A DNA stretch of 35,859 nt from Ignavibacteria bacterium GWC2_36_12. GTDB taxonomy: Bacteria > Bacteroidota > Ignavibacteria > Ignavibacteriales > Ignavibacteriaceae. Both the position numbers and the translations under genes were made by a program. The notes beneath the pieces were generated by a model, which ran no database searches, was not told where the DNA came from, and saw only the letters and a list, made by a program, of their open reading frames with translations. How positions within the stretch are numbered: the stretch's first letter is position 1; each line of letters opens with the position of its first letter. This document shows positions 1 to 8,444 of the stretch, one piece after another. The stretch is taken from contig MGZZ01000175.1 in NCBI GenBank assembly GCA_001802795.1, positions 1 to 35,859 on the forward strand, in the 5' to 3' direction.

Positions 1-273
1 TTCAAGTTCGCCGCTAACTATAATGGCTTCATCTGTCTTTATCTCCATCCCCTGACCAAACCCACCCCGTAAAGAAGCCTGACCAGCACCATTTATTGGA
101 ACGGTACCCATAATACTGCCATTTCCAGCTGGAGTGCTGGCATCATTCTGTATAGGCCAATATCTACCTTGGGTTGTTTGTCCCCATTGATCTATCAAGG
201 TCTGTGCCTGAATTGTAGCACTTAGAGTAAGTACAGTTACAAATGCTATTAAAAAGTATGTTAACCTTTTCAT
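1..273 (-). CDS. Exported protein of unknown function, N-terminal part only
   Basis: The first 91 codons of a leftward gene whose 3' end lies outside the window. The ATG at 273 follows an AGGAG ribosome binding site five bases upstream. The protein begins MKRLTYFLIAFVTVLTLSA and has a Sec signal peptide with a likely cleavage near IQAQ, so it is exported. The mature part (roughly LIDQWGQTTQGRYWPIQNDA onward) is rich in Gly, Ser and Asn, which suits a surface or extracellular protein. I do not recognise a domain in the visible portion. It follows the T9SS-exported beta-helix protein in the same direction, about 220 bases downstream, so it could belong to the same set of secreted proteins, but a palindromic element separates them. 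Confidence 0.75.
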   Translation of the reverse strand, partial: MKRLTYFLIAFVTVLTLSATIQAQTLIDQWGQTTQGRYWPIQNDASTPAGNGSIMGTVPINGAGQASLRGGFGQGMEIKTDEAIIVSGELE

Positions 274-366
274 AACACTCCTTTCATTTATTTGTTTGAG
301 AAAAATTTGTGAGTTCCTAAGTAATTTCAATTTTAAACTAAGTACCTCCTTTCTTCACTTAATTTA

Positions 367-439
367 ATTGAACATTGAAAAATGAATATTGAAATTTTTT
401 ATTGGATGAATACTCAATTTTCAATAATCAATGTTCAAT
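367..439. repeat. Palindromic intergenic element (two-part inverted repeat)
   Basis: ATTGAACATTGA at 367-378 is the exact reverse complement of TCAATGTTCAAT at 428-439. Inside these, TATTGAAA at 387-394 pairs with TTTCAATA at 419-426. The result is a long two-part hairpin of 73 bp in the 219-bp gap between two leftward exported-protein genes. It has no clean T-tract, so it is a poor intrinsic terminator by itself. It may be a dispersed palindromic (REP/MITE-like) repeat or a transcript-end structure. No second copy was seen in this window. Confidence 0.6.
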
Positions 440-492
440 ATTTAAAAAGTTTTTATTAAAAAGATATCCTCACATGCAACTGTTTTTATTTA

Positions 493-2334
493 TTATTTCA
501 TAAGAACTAATTTCTTGGTAAGGGTTACATTTCCTGATTGTAACTGGTACATATAAATACCACTTGCTAATCCCGAAGCATCAAATTCAGCTATATAACT
601 TCCAGCATGCTGGTCGCCATTAAATATAGTCGCTACCAGCTGTCCGAGGGAATTATATATATTTAAAGATACATTACCGGAAACAGGGACTGAATATTGA
701 ATATTGGTAACGGGGTTAAAAGGATTAGGATAATTTTGTTGAAGTGCATATTCATCAGGTATAACACCAAGTATTTCTCTTACACCGCTAGGACCATTTG
801 GGTCTCCATAATTAAGCCAGTTATTAATGGTAGTCCATTCATCGTCTCTCTGTGCCTCCCATGTTGTCAATTGAGTCGGCCACCAATTCAAGTCTCCCAA
901 TGGGAAGCTGCCCATAGCTGCAGTCTGATAAGCGGCATTATTGTAAGCCATATTCTCCGGTAATGGCCACTGCTGAATTTGAGCTGCATATGGTTCGTAA
1001 GACCAGTCAACATCGGCAGCAGTACTCCATTTGTATTCTACGAATGTTAAAAATGTATCCTGGTTGGTAGGTTCCACAACGAATTGGGGATCCTGGTCGT
1101 ATATAGTTGTCCAATCTACATTCATGGTTTTAAATACTTTATTGCTTCCGGCATCCATTGAATCAATGAATGCTATTTCGTTTTCACCAAGCATAGGAGA
1201 TGGATTATAGAGTTCTTCAGGGTGTCTCTGTTGAATTTGTGTCATGCACCAACCGCATCCCTTATACCAGTCCTGCAAATATTGTGAAAATGCATAAGCG
1301 TTATTACCTATAAATATTTTGCGGTCGAAGTCTGTAAAAGGCACTGTAAAACCGAATGAGTCTACTGCTGTTATACCGTTAATTAAACCACCGCCTGGAG
1401 GATCACATAAACCATCTTCAAAATCATCATAATCCTGATCATCATCGCATACATCAAGTGCTCTGTATCCTAATACACTTGGGTTTAAAAATATAGAGTT
1501 TGTTATAGATGCATTATTTATCCAGCCTGCAGATTGAAAGACCCATTCAAGAGAATTTACCATGGTGCAGTGATTTATATGAACATTATCGCCATACTCA
1601 TTACCTTCCTGCATAACAATACGACCAAGATTGGTAAAGCTGCAGTTTTCAAAAAGAAGGGAATCGTAGTGCCATCCAGTACTCTGATAAGGAAAAGATA
1701 TTGCACGTCCGTAATACCGGAAGTGATTATCTGAGTTATTTCTCCAGTAGCTGTTTTTGAAAATACCTACAAAATGATCAGCCTTTACGCAAATTGCACC
1801 TGCAGCCTCCGAACCAATTCCGACATAATCAAAAAGACAGCCATCAAACTCACCCAATTCAGCTCCTTCATTCTGATTTTCAAAGGTAATTGCAGTTTGA
1901 ACTTTACCATTCAAAAAATCACACATACGAAACCAGATATTTGTTGCCTTAACATCCCCGTAGGTTTGAATCATATACTGCCTGTCAACAGCTTGGTCTT
2001 CAGTCCAAACAATTTGCGGAGGGGCAGAACTTTGTACTTCTTCAGCGGTGCCTTCTCCAGCTCTTAGTGGTTTGTCGGCATAAAGTTCAATGCTTTGCCC
2101 ATGATCAATATAAATACTTCTGTTCAGCACATATACTTCATAGGACTTTAGCTTAAAGACAGTATTATTAATAGTGCTATTATCTATAGCTGTTTGAACG
2201 GCAGTATTAAGAGTACCGTAGTTATCAGGGGCAACACCTCCTGATTCATAAAATCCAGGGACAAGCACTGTGTCCTTTTGAGCATATAATATGCTGCAAG
2301 TTATAATTAGAAAAAAAAGAAAGAATTGTTTCAT
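493..2334 (-). CDS. Secreted beta-helix-like protein with T9SS sorting domain
   Basis: A 613-residue exported protein. ATG at 2334 follows AAAGGAG seven bases upstream. Residues 1-18 form a Sec signal peptide ending around ILYAQ. Residues about 100-340 carry repeated short strand/turn units with lines such as FENCSFTNLGRI, HINHCTMVNS and ASITNSIFLNP, which is the look of a right-handed parallel beta-helix (pectin-lyase-like fold). Residues about 530-613 are a type A T9SS C-terminal sorting domain: ALQQNYPNPFNPVTNIQY, then GNVSLNIYNSLGQ, GSYIAEFDASGLASGIYMY and a basic end (TKKLVLMK). An unusual acidic loop, CDDDQDYDDFEDGLC, lies inside the helix region near residue 300. The family knowledge says such domains direct export across the outer membrane and surface attachment. 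The substrate is unknown; location next to the xylan receptor and xylanase suggests plant-polysaccharide binding or cleavage. No catalytic residues could be assigned. Confidence 0.8.
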   Translation of the reverse strand: MKQFFLFFLIITCSILYAQKDTVLVPGFYESGGVAPDNYGTLNTAVQTAIDNSTINNTVFKLKSYEVYVLNRSIYIDHGQSIELYADKPLRAGEGTAEEVQSSAPPQIVWTEDQAVDRQYMIQTYGDVKATNIWFRMCDFLNGKVQTAITFENQNEGAELGEFDGCLFDYVGIGSEAAGAICVKADHFVGIFKNSYWRNNSDNHFRYYGRAISFPYQSTGWHYDSLLFENCSFTNLGRIVMQEGNEYGDNVHINHCTMVNSLEWVFQSAGWINNASITNSIFLNPSVLGYRALDVCDDDQDYDDFEDGLCDPPGGGLINGITAVDSFGFTVPFTDFDRKIFIGNNAYAFSQYLQDWYKGCGWCMTQIQQRHPEELYNPSPMLGENEIAFIDSMDAGSNKVFKTMNVDWTTIYDQDPQFVVEPTNQDTFLTFVEYKWSTAADVDWSYEPYAAQIQQWPLPENMAYNNAAYQTAAMGSFPLGDLNWWPTQLTTWEAQRDDEWTTINNWLNYGDPNGPSGVREILGVIPDEYALQQNYPNPFNPVTNIQYSVPVSGNVSLNIYNSLGQLVATIFNGDQHAGSYIAEFDASGLASGIYMYQLQSGNVTLTKKLVLMK

Positions 2335-2398
2335 CTCTTTACTCCTTTTTGTTTTTAATGTTATTATTTATCTCTATTATTATCAATTTTCATTGGAG

Positions 2399-5300
2399 TC
2401 AATATCTTACTCTAATACCTAAATTTACTACTAAGCCATAGTTCTGTATATTTCTGAATCCTTCAAATGATCTTTGAATACTCTTGGTATTTGCATTATT
2501 CATGTTTTGGACATCCAGGAACAATTCACTGTTGAACCATGGAAGTTTTTGACGTGCAGAGAAATCAATCCTGAAATATTCTTTGCTATAAGAATCAAGC
2601 TCTGAATCCCTACCGGGGGCTGATGTAGAAGTATTATCCTGGAACAGGAAAGAGAGCCTGGATGAAAATCCTTCATAATCATATCCTATATATGAGTTTA
2701 AAACATGATTAGGCTGATCAAGTAAACGAGATGTAGTTGAGCTATCGATAAGTTGTGCAAGAGGCGGTAATGGCCTTGGTTGTGCAACAGACCGGACATC
2801 ATACCATGGATATATGGTTTCAGAATAAATACGTGCGTAGTTAACACCGAAAACAATATTGTTAAATGGCTGAGGCAGGTACCAGAAATTATGCTGGAAA
2901 TCAACTTCAATTCCTTTTACAATTGCATCATTAGTATTATTCAAAGGACGAAATACCGTGTAATTCGTTCCAGCAGGTTCTACAACCTTAACTTCATTTC
3001 GAACTATTATGTAACGACTAATGTTATCAACCCCGGCATTTTGAGCAGCATCGAGCTGATAGCTCGCGTTGAAAACAAAGTTCTCAATAGTTTTATAAAA
3101 ACCACCTATTGAAAAAAGTCCTATTTCATTATTATGGACAGTTAAATTAATATCATGATTTATGGCTTTGGCTGGTTCCAATTGTGGGTTTCCCGCAAAT
3201 ACCTGTCTTGACAGATCGACAACTGTAAACTTTGGACTTAGTAAATGATAATCGGGTCTTGCGAGAGTTTGTGTATAAGCGTATCGAATATCCAGCCAAT
3301 CAAAAGGAGAATATTTCATCTGCGCCATAGGAAGAAGAAATTCATTTTCCTCAAATGCAGTTGTATCGTACATAACCTGCTGCCTGGCGTTTCTGGCGTC
3401 TTTTGCATTATATGCGAAGTATTCAGTTTCTACTTTTTCATAACGTACACCGCCAATAACCATAAAATCAAGAAAATTAAACCTTGCCATTGCATAAGTG
3501 GAATAATAATCTTCCTTGTATTTGTAATCATTAACAAGCTGTTGATATGGACCATCATACCACCCCCCTAAATTTCCGGGATCACCCGGACGTAAAGAGG
3601 CATTTAATTCAGGTCTGCTTTTAATATAATTAATTATATTAGTAAGCATATCAGCGTTTGAGGCATAATATACACTACCGTAAGAGTCATCCAAAAAAGA
3701 GTTAAAAAGATCGTTATCACTATTAAGAAACCAGCTACCATTAAAATATCCTTGCCCGTTACGTCTTATTCCAAAATTTGCTTCCATCTGATCTTTGATG
3801 GCATTTGTAATATCAGATCCTCCACCAAAACCTACATAAGGTGTTTCCTGGTCAGTATTATTTGTTTGGTTGTAAAGCTGACCGCCAACTTTAAAAAATC
3901 CCGTGAGATCTGTACCAAAAGTGAAGGGAAGTTCAAAATCTGCTTTATAAGTAAATTTCTCCTCTTTATAGTCGTTGCTAAACAGGTTAGCACTTCCTAG
4001 TACAACGTTACTATCTGCAAATGTAACTGTGGGAAGTAAGTAAGTAAGCTGTTCGGGTGGTTTATTATCACGAGGTACGCCAGCCTGCAAAGCATCCGTC
4101 TGAAAAAAATCTATAACAGGCGAATCCTCCTGTCTGTTACCTGAAGAAGTGTAACTGGCTGACAAATCGGCGATCAGAAATCCAAGATCATAATCTAATT
4201 TTAAAGAGTGCATCTGCTGGTCAATAAAATTATCAGCTACCTGCACACGCCAGTTTATTCTTCCCTGGTCGTAATTAATTATTTGACGGTGATCTGTATA
4301 ATCTGAATTAATTCGGGTCACTAAATTTATAAATTTAAAAGAACCATTAGGGATATTATAATCCAGAATTAAATTCCCTCCATAACGCTGTCTCGTTTCC
4401 AGATGCCTGTTTAATGTAACAGTATTTACTTCTGCGGGACGAAAACCAGTTGCAGGATCTACTGCTATTCCGGCTCCTGCTTTTATACCATAACCAGCAT
4501 CCAGATTATCCGAATTACGATCATAGGATTCAGCATTTAAAAGAAGATAAACACCGAGATTATCATCAAAAAATCTATTACTAACGGAAGCAACCCCACG
4601 ATAATTTCCATACGTTTTGCTTTTTGCAGTATAACCCTGGTTGTATTTTAAATCCCAGTGAAGACCGCTCGGCGCTTCTCTTAACTCCATATTTACAGTA
4701 CCGCCAATAGAATTTGCATTCATATCAGGCGTTAATGATTTATAAACTGCAATCGTTCTTATCATATAAGGGGAAATGGAGGTTAGATCAACGCTTCTAT
4801 CATTGTTTAATCTGCCAGAAATATCAGCAATATCGGTATTTGAGCTTAAACCTACTGATGAGCTTCCTGTTGCAGAAAGTCTTATTCCCTCAATTTCGAT
4901 AGCATTATATTTTGGAGAAAGTCCACGGATAACCACCTTATTTTCTTCACCGGAACTTTGCGTTGTCGAAACTCCCGGCAAGCGGGAAATGGTTTGTGCA
5001 GCATTAAAATCCGGTAATTCCTGTATCCTGGCTTCTGAAACGATATTGGCAATTTTGTCGGAAGCAAGCTGTTGGTTGATTGCTTCTAACTGACCCTGTG
5101 CCTGTGCAGTTACAATTACTTCTCCGCCCTCTACAGTGGTAAGCACAAGATTAAAATTGAGTTCTATACTCCGATTAGCAGAAACATTTAATTCTAGGCT
5201 GTCTGCAACATACCCAATATAGGAAGCAACAATTATCTGATTACCGCTCGGGACTCCACGTAATACAAATTTTCCATCTAAATCGCTCGCCGCACCAATA

Positions 5301-5470
5301 CTTGTTCCATCAACAATAACGTTAGCACCCGGTAATACATCTTTCGTCGTTGCATCGTACACAATACCTCTGATCGTTCCTGTTCCCTGTGCCAACGATA
5401 CCTGAACAATAAAAATTGAAAAAAATAAGCATCTCTTCAATAATCCGATGAAAGAGTACCTAAGAGACAT
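2399..5470 (-). CDS. TonB-dependent outer-membrane receptor, probable oligosaccharide importer
   Basis: A 1023-residue outer-membrane receptor. The ATG at 5470 is chosen because AGGAGG sits five bases before it; an in-frame GTG two codons earlier lies within that Shine-Dalgarno sequence. After a signal peptide ending near SLAQG come a carboxypeptidase-regulatory-like domain (about residues 30-110, GTIRGIVYDATTKDVLPGAN, DLDGKFVLRGVPSG), a TonB plug (about 140-265, ELPDFNAAQTISRLPGVSTT, VVIRGLSPKYNAIEIEG) and a long barrel ending in an aromatic residue (GIRVRY), as expected for barrel assembly. ARPDYHLLSPKF near the C-terminal third is typical of the large TonB receptors for sugars. There is no SusD-like partner, so this is not a classic SusCD pair. 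It lies 146 bp downstream of the GH10 xylanase in the same direction, which makes xylo-oligosaccharides the best guess for substrate. Substrate assignment is inference. Confidence 0.9.
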   Translation of the reverse strand: MSLRYSFIGLLKRCLFFSIFIVQVSLAQGTGTIRGIVYDATTKDVLPGANVIVDGTSIGAASDLDGKFVLRGVPSGNQIIVASYIGYVADSLELNVSANRSIELNFNLVLTTVEGGEVIVTAQAQGQLEAINQQLASDKIANIVSEARIQELPDFNAAQTISRLPGVSTTQSSGEENKVVIRGLSPKYNAIEIEGIRLSATGSSSVGLSSNTDIADISGRLNNDRSVDLTSISPYMIRTIAVYKSLTPDMNANSIGGTVNMELREAPSGLHWDLKYNQGYTAKSKTYGNYRGVASVSNRFFDDNLGVYLLLNAESYDRNSDNLDAGYGIKAGAGIAVDPATGFRPAEVNTVTLNRHLETRQRYGGNLILDYNIPNGSFKFINLVTRINSDYTDHRQIINYDQGRINWRVQVADNFIDQQMHSLKLDYDLGFLIADLSASYTSSGNRQEDSPVIDFFQTDALQAGVPRDNKPPEQLTYLLPTVTFADSNVVLGSANLFSNDYKEEKFTYKADFELPFTFGTDLTGFFKVGGQLYNQTNNTDQETPYVGFGGGSDITNAIKDQMEANFGIRRNGQGYFNGSWFLNSDNDLFNSFLDDSYGSVYYASNADMLTNIINYIKSRPELNASLRPGDPGNLGGWYDGPYQQLVNDYKYKEDYYSTYAMARFNFLDFMVIGGVRYEKVETEYFAYNAKDARNARQQVMYDTTAFEENEFLLPMAQMKYSPFDWLDIRYAYTQTLARPDYHLLSPKFTVVDLSRQVFAGNPQLEPAKAINHDINLTVHNNEIGLFSIGGFYKTIENFVFNASYQLDAAQNAGVDNISRYIIVRNEVKVVEPAGTNYTVFRPLNNTNDAIVKGIEVDFQHNFWYLPQPFNNIVFGVNYARIYSETIYPWYDVRSVAQPRPLPPLAQLIDSSTTSRLLDQPNHVLNSYIGYDYEGFSSRLSFLFQDNTSTSAPGRDSELDSYSKEYFRIDFSARQKLPWFNSELFLDVQNMNNANTKSIQRSFEGFRNIQNYGLVVNLGIRVRY

Positions 5471-5622
5471 ATTCACCTCCTCTTGATTTTTTTGATCTTC
5501 TTAATAAATATTTAAATAAAAATACTTACACATCCGCTTGGTCCATTAAAACTGCCGCTACATAAAATATTATTTTCGTTTTTTCGTCACCTACCAGTTA
5601 CAAACTACAGACGTAACAAGAT

Positions 5623-6804
5623 TTAATAATTTTGTTTATCAGCTTCTTTAATAACCGCTTCAAAAGCAGGTTTTGGTTCTCCATTACGATCAAACAACAG
5701 AGGATAATTCATTCTTCCTCTTACAGGCCAATTGTTCAGCCATGAGTCTTTATCAGAAACTCCCCAGAATGTTACTCGACTTACTGTTTCATTGTTGTTA
5801 GTAAGTACATCAAACAGGCTTGCATATCTTTTTGCTAATGATTGCTGAACCGAATCGGGCAGTCCGTTTTTATAAGGATTTAATTTTTCCTGAAGTTCAA
5901 TATTAAGTGTAATATCGGCACCATGGTTTTGCCAGTCATAAGGAAGTACATCAACATCTAACTCAGTAATCATAATTTTAATTCCTAATGCAGCAAAAGC
6001 TTTAATTGTAGAATCAAGCTGTGAAGTTGTTGGCCAATCCATTTTATAATGTCCTTGCAATCCTACTCCATCAATCTTTACTCCCTCAGCCAAAAGTTTC
6101 TTTATTAATTTAATTGCACCATTTCTCTTAGGTTCATTCTCTAATGAATAATCGTTATAATATAATTCAGCATCCGGATCTGCTTCATGTGCAAATTCAA
6201 ATGCTTTAATTAAGTAATCATCTCCGATTATTTCAAGCCATTGCGATTGACGGAGGGTTCCATCTTCATCGAGCGCTTCGTTAACTACATCCCATCCATT
6301 TATGCGTCCTTTATATCTTCCTATCACAGTGTGAATATGAGAGCGCATCCGGTTCAATAAGGTTTCCCTGTCAACAGGATTTCCCTGCTCATCTTCAAAA
6401 ACCCGCTTGGGTGTTTGGTTGTGCCAAATGAGCGTGTGACCAACAATAAAAAGATTATTCTTTTTACCAAAGTCAACAAAAGTGTCTGCCGGTTCAAAAT
6501 TATATTTTTCAGGCTCGGGATGTACGGACTCCCATTTTAAAATATTTTCCGGTGTAACGGTGTTAAAATGCTTTTTCACAAGATTCACACTAAACATATC
6601 TTTACCGGAAGATTGTGCCTGGTTAAGAGCTGCACCGATCATGAAATAATCCTTAAATACATCTTTTAGTACAGGGTTTACCTGTGGAAACGTATTCACT
6701 ACTGTAAAGCTTAGAATTGTAAAAGAAAAAAAACAAGTCTTAAATAAATCAAACCTCATTTTCCGGGTAGATAATGAATGCTTAATATTTCTGTTTTTTA
6801 TCAT
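5623..6804 (-). CDS. Endo-1,4-beta-xylanase, GH10 family
   Basis: A 393-residue glycoside hydrolase of family GH10, which cleaves internal beta-1,4 bonds of xylan with retention. Both catalytic glutamates are visible: the acid/base E176 in WDVVNEALDEDG and the nucleophile E281 in IMITELDVDVLP. Other family marks are TPENILKWESVHPEP (about 84-98) and GHTLIWHNQTP (about 122-132). Residues 16-40 look like a signal peptide (MRFDLFKTCFFSFTILSF) preceded by a 15-residue basic extension; a start at the internal Met16 (6759) is possible, but no ribosome site stands before it, while GAAGAA precedes the ATG at 6804. There is no T9SS tail or carbohydrate-binding module, so it is probably periplasmic or outer-membrane associated rather than T9SS-exported. 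The gene begins 26 bases after the GPH symporter stops, so the two are likely co-transcribed. Confidence 0.95.
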   Translation of the reverse strand: MIKNRNIKHSLSTRKMRFDLFKTCFFSFTILSFTVVNTFPQVNPVLKDVFKDYFMIGAALNQAQSSGKDMFSVNLVKKHFNTVTPENILKWESVHPEPEKYNFEPADTFVDFGKKNNLFIVGHTLIWHNQTPKRVFEDEQGNPVDRETLLNRMRSHIHTVIGRYKGRINGWDVVNEALDEDGTLRQSQWLEIIGDDYLIKAFEFAHEADPDAELYYNDYSLENEPKRNGAIKLIKKLLAEGVKIDGVGLQGHYKMDWPTTSQLDSTIKAFAALGIKIMITELDVDVLPYDWQNHGADITLNIELQEKLNPYKNGLPDSVQQSLAKRYASLFDVLTNNNETVSRVTFWGVSDKDSWLNNWPVRGRMNYPLLFDRNGEPKPAFEAVIKEADKQNY

Positions 6805-6830
6805 GAGTTCTTCATTTCATTCATTTATTA

Positions 6831-8270
6831 TTATGTTTCCTGTCTTCTTACAGATAAATCTTGCTCCATGCTAATCATCATTTTATTAGTAAGAGGATAA
6901 AATAACATCAGTAAAACACCAATAATTCCAAAGACAGCCGGATAAATACTTATAAGCAGTATGATACCTTTTGTTGCCTCATTAGTCTGGGGTTGATTAG
7001 CAACAAATCCGTAAAAAGCTAACATCCAACCCACAAGGGCACCACCTAAAGTGAGACCGAGCTTCAGCATAAATAAAGAAGCTGCCATAATCAAACCTGT
7101 TGCCCGCCGTTTGTTCTTCCATTCCGAATAGTCTGCTGCATCAGTATACATCGCCCACTGAAGAACCGACACCGGTCCCCATACAAATGAGACTATAAGG
7201 TTAAGAAGGTAAATCATTACAACGTTATGCGGCTGAAGAAAATAGACAAAAATGTTTGCAATAGAACTGATAAGCAAGCAGCCGACATATGTGAATTTCT
7301 TATCAAATTTTTTCGACATCCATTTTGTAAGGATAGCTCCAAGAATCGTGAAAATTGTTCCTGACAGCAGAAAGGAGGATGTGAATGATTCGTATGACAG
7401 ATCAATAATATTTCCGAATAGATTAAGCTGCTGATCCAGCACATAGTATTTGAAATAGTATACTATGGTAGAATTACGCATAACAATAAAGATGAGCTGA
7501 AATACAGTTGCACCGCCAATCAGTAACCAGGCTTTATTTGCAAACAAGTCCGATAAATCTTTTCGGAGATCCGTTTTTTGATCTTTGGGCGGTTGCACTC
7601 TTTCTTTAGTAGTTATAAATGTAATGAACAAAAAGATTAATGCTAAGCCGCCAAGGCATCCCATTGCCCACTGCCATCCAACTGCATCATTTCCGTTGCC
7701 GAAATATTTCACGAGAAAAATAGTAGAGCCCTGCACGATGAGTCCACCAACAAATGCTGCAACAAACCTGAATGATGAAATTTCTGTACGCTCTAGGGAA
7801 CTTGGGGTAATAACTCCCATTAGAGCAGAATAAGGTACATTTACTATTGTATACATCACCATTAGCAGGTTGTAAGTTATGTAGGCATAGATAAGCTTAC
7901 CGGAGACGTCATAATCCGGAGTAGTGAATGTCAACACTCCCATAACTACAAAGGGGATGGCAAAGAAAATTATAAGTGGACGAAATTTTCCCCACCGGGT
8001 ATTAACACGATCCGCAAATGTCCCCATTATCGGATCATTAATGGCATCAAAGATCCGGGTAAGAAGAAACATTGTACCAACGGCGGCTGCAGGAATACCG
8101 AATACATCGGTATAGAAATTCAGAAGGAATATTATAAACGTTTGGAAGTAAATGTTGGAAGCCGTATCCCCTAAGCTGTATCCTATTTTTTCTTTTAAGG
8201 ATAACTTATTTGCCTGATTGTTTACATTAATAGCTTTTTCTTCAAAAGGCTGTTTTCCAGTGTTTGCCAC
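6831..8270 (-). CDS. GPH-family sugar:cation symporter (xyloside transporter)
   Basis: A 479-residue inner-membrane transporter of the glycoside-pentoside-hexuronide:cation symporter group of the major facilitator superfamily. About twelve hydrophobic segments are visible. The N-terminal LKEKIGYSLGDTASNIYFQT, NDPIMGTFADRVNTRWGKFRP and the TDAADYSEWKN stretch near residue 375 are family hallmarks. Start: GTG at 8270 with AGGTGAG about eight bases upstream; no better ATG is near. Position directly upstream of the GH10 xylanase (26-bp gap) and downstream of a cytosolic GH3 indicates uptake of xylobiose or short xylo-oligosaccharides, like XynP/XylP proteins. This substrate call is from context. 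A terminator separates it from the xylA-GH3 unit, so it should have its own promoter in 8271-8316 or read-through. Confidence 0.9.
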   Translation of the reverse strand: MANTGKQPFEEKAINVNNQANKLSLKEKIGYSLGDTASNIYFQTFIIFLLNFYTDVFGIPAAAVGTMFLLTRIFDAINDPIMGTFADRVNTRWGKFRPLIIFFAIPFVVMGVLTFTTPDYDVSGKLIYAYITYNLLMVMYTIVNVPYSALMGVITPSSLERTEISSFRFVAAFVGGLIVQGSTIFLVKYFGNGNDAVGWQWAMGCLGGLALIFLFITFITTKERVQPPKDQKTDLRKDLSDLFANKAWLLIGGATVFQLIFIVMRNSTIVYYFKYYVLDQQLNLFGNIIDLSYESFTSSFLLSGTIFTILGAILTKWMSKKFDKKFTYVGCLLISSIANIFVYFLQPHNVVMIYLLNLIVSFVWGPVSVLQWAMYTDAADYSEWKNKRRATGLIMAASLFMLKLGLTLGGALVGWMLAFYGFVANQPQTNEATKGIILLISIYPAVFGIIGVLLMLFYPLTNKMMISMEQDLSVRRQET

Positions 8271-8316
8271 AGATTATCTCACCTATGTTTGTATTTTAAA
8301 TTAGAAACAAAGACTA

Positions 8317-8341
8317 TTAAAAAATAGCCACTTTAGGCTAT
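8317..8341 (-). terminator. Intrinsic terminator after the cytosolic GH3 gene
   Basis: On the minus strand ATAGCC-TAAAGT-GGCTAT forms a 6-bp stem with a 6-base loop, followed immediately by TTTTTAA. It lies about 100 bases after the GH3 stop codon and about 47 bases before the symporter start. The short stem makes it moderate in strength. It marks the likely end of the xylA-GH3 transcript. Confidence 0.6.
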
Positions 8342-8444
8342 CAACTAACCAAATAACGTCAGATCAAAAAACTAAACTCTCTCGAACCTATCGCTAAATC
8401 ATTTCTCCTTTCATCCAACAGAAAAGTTTTACTTTGTATTTCTT

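Noticed and set aside
2399-5470. Reading the TonB receptor as a SusC protein
   Set aside because: No SusD-like lipoprotein is adjacent, and the sequence looks more like the general large TonB-dependent sugar receptors.
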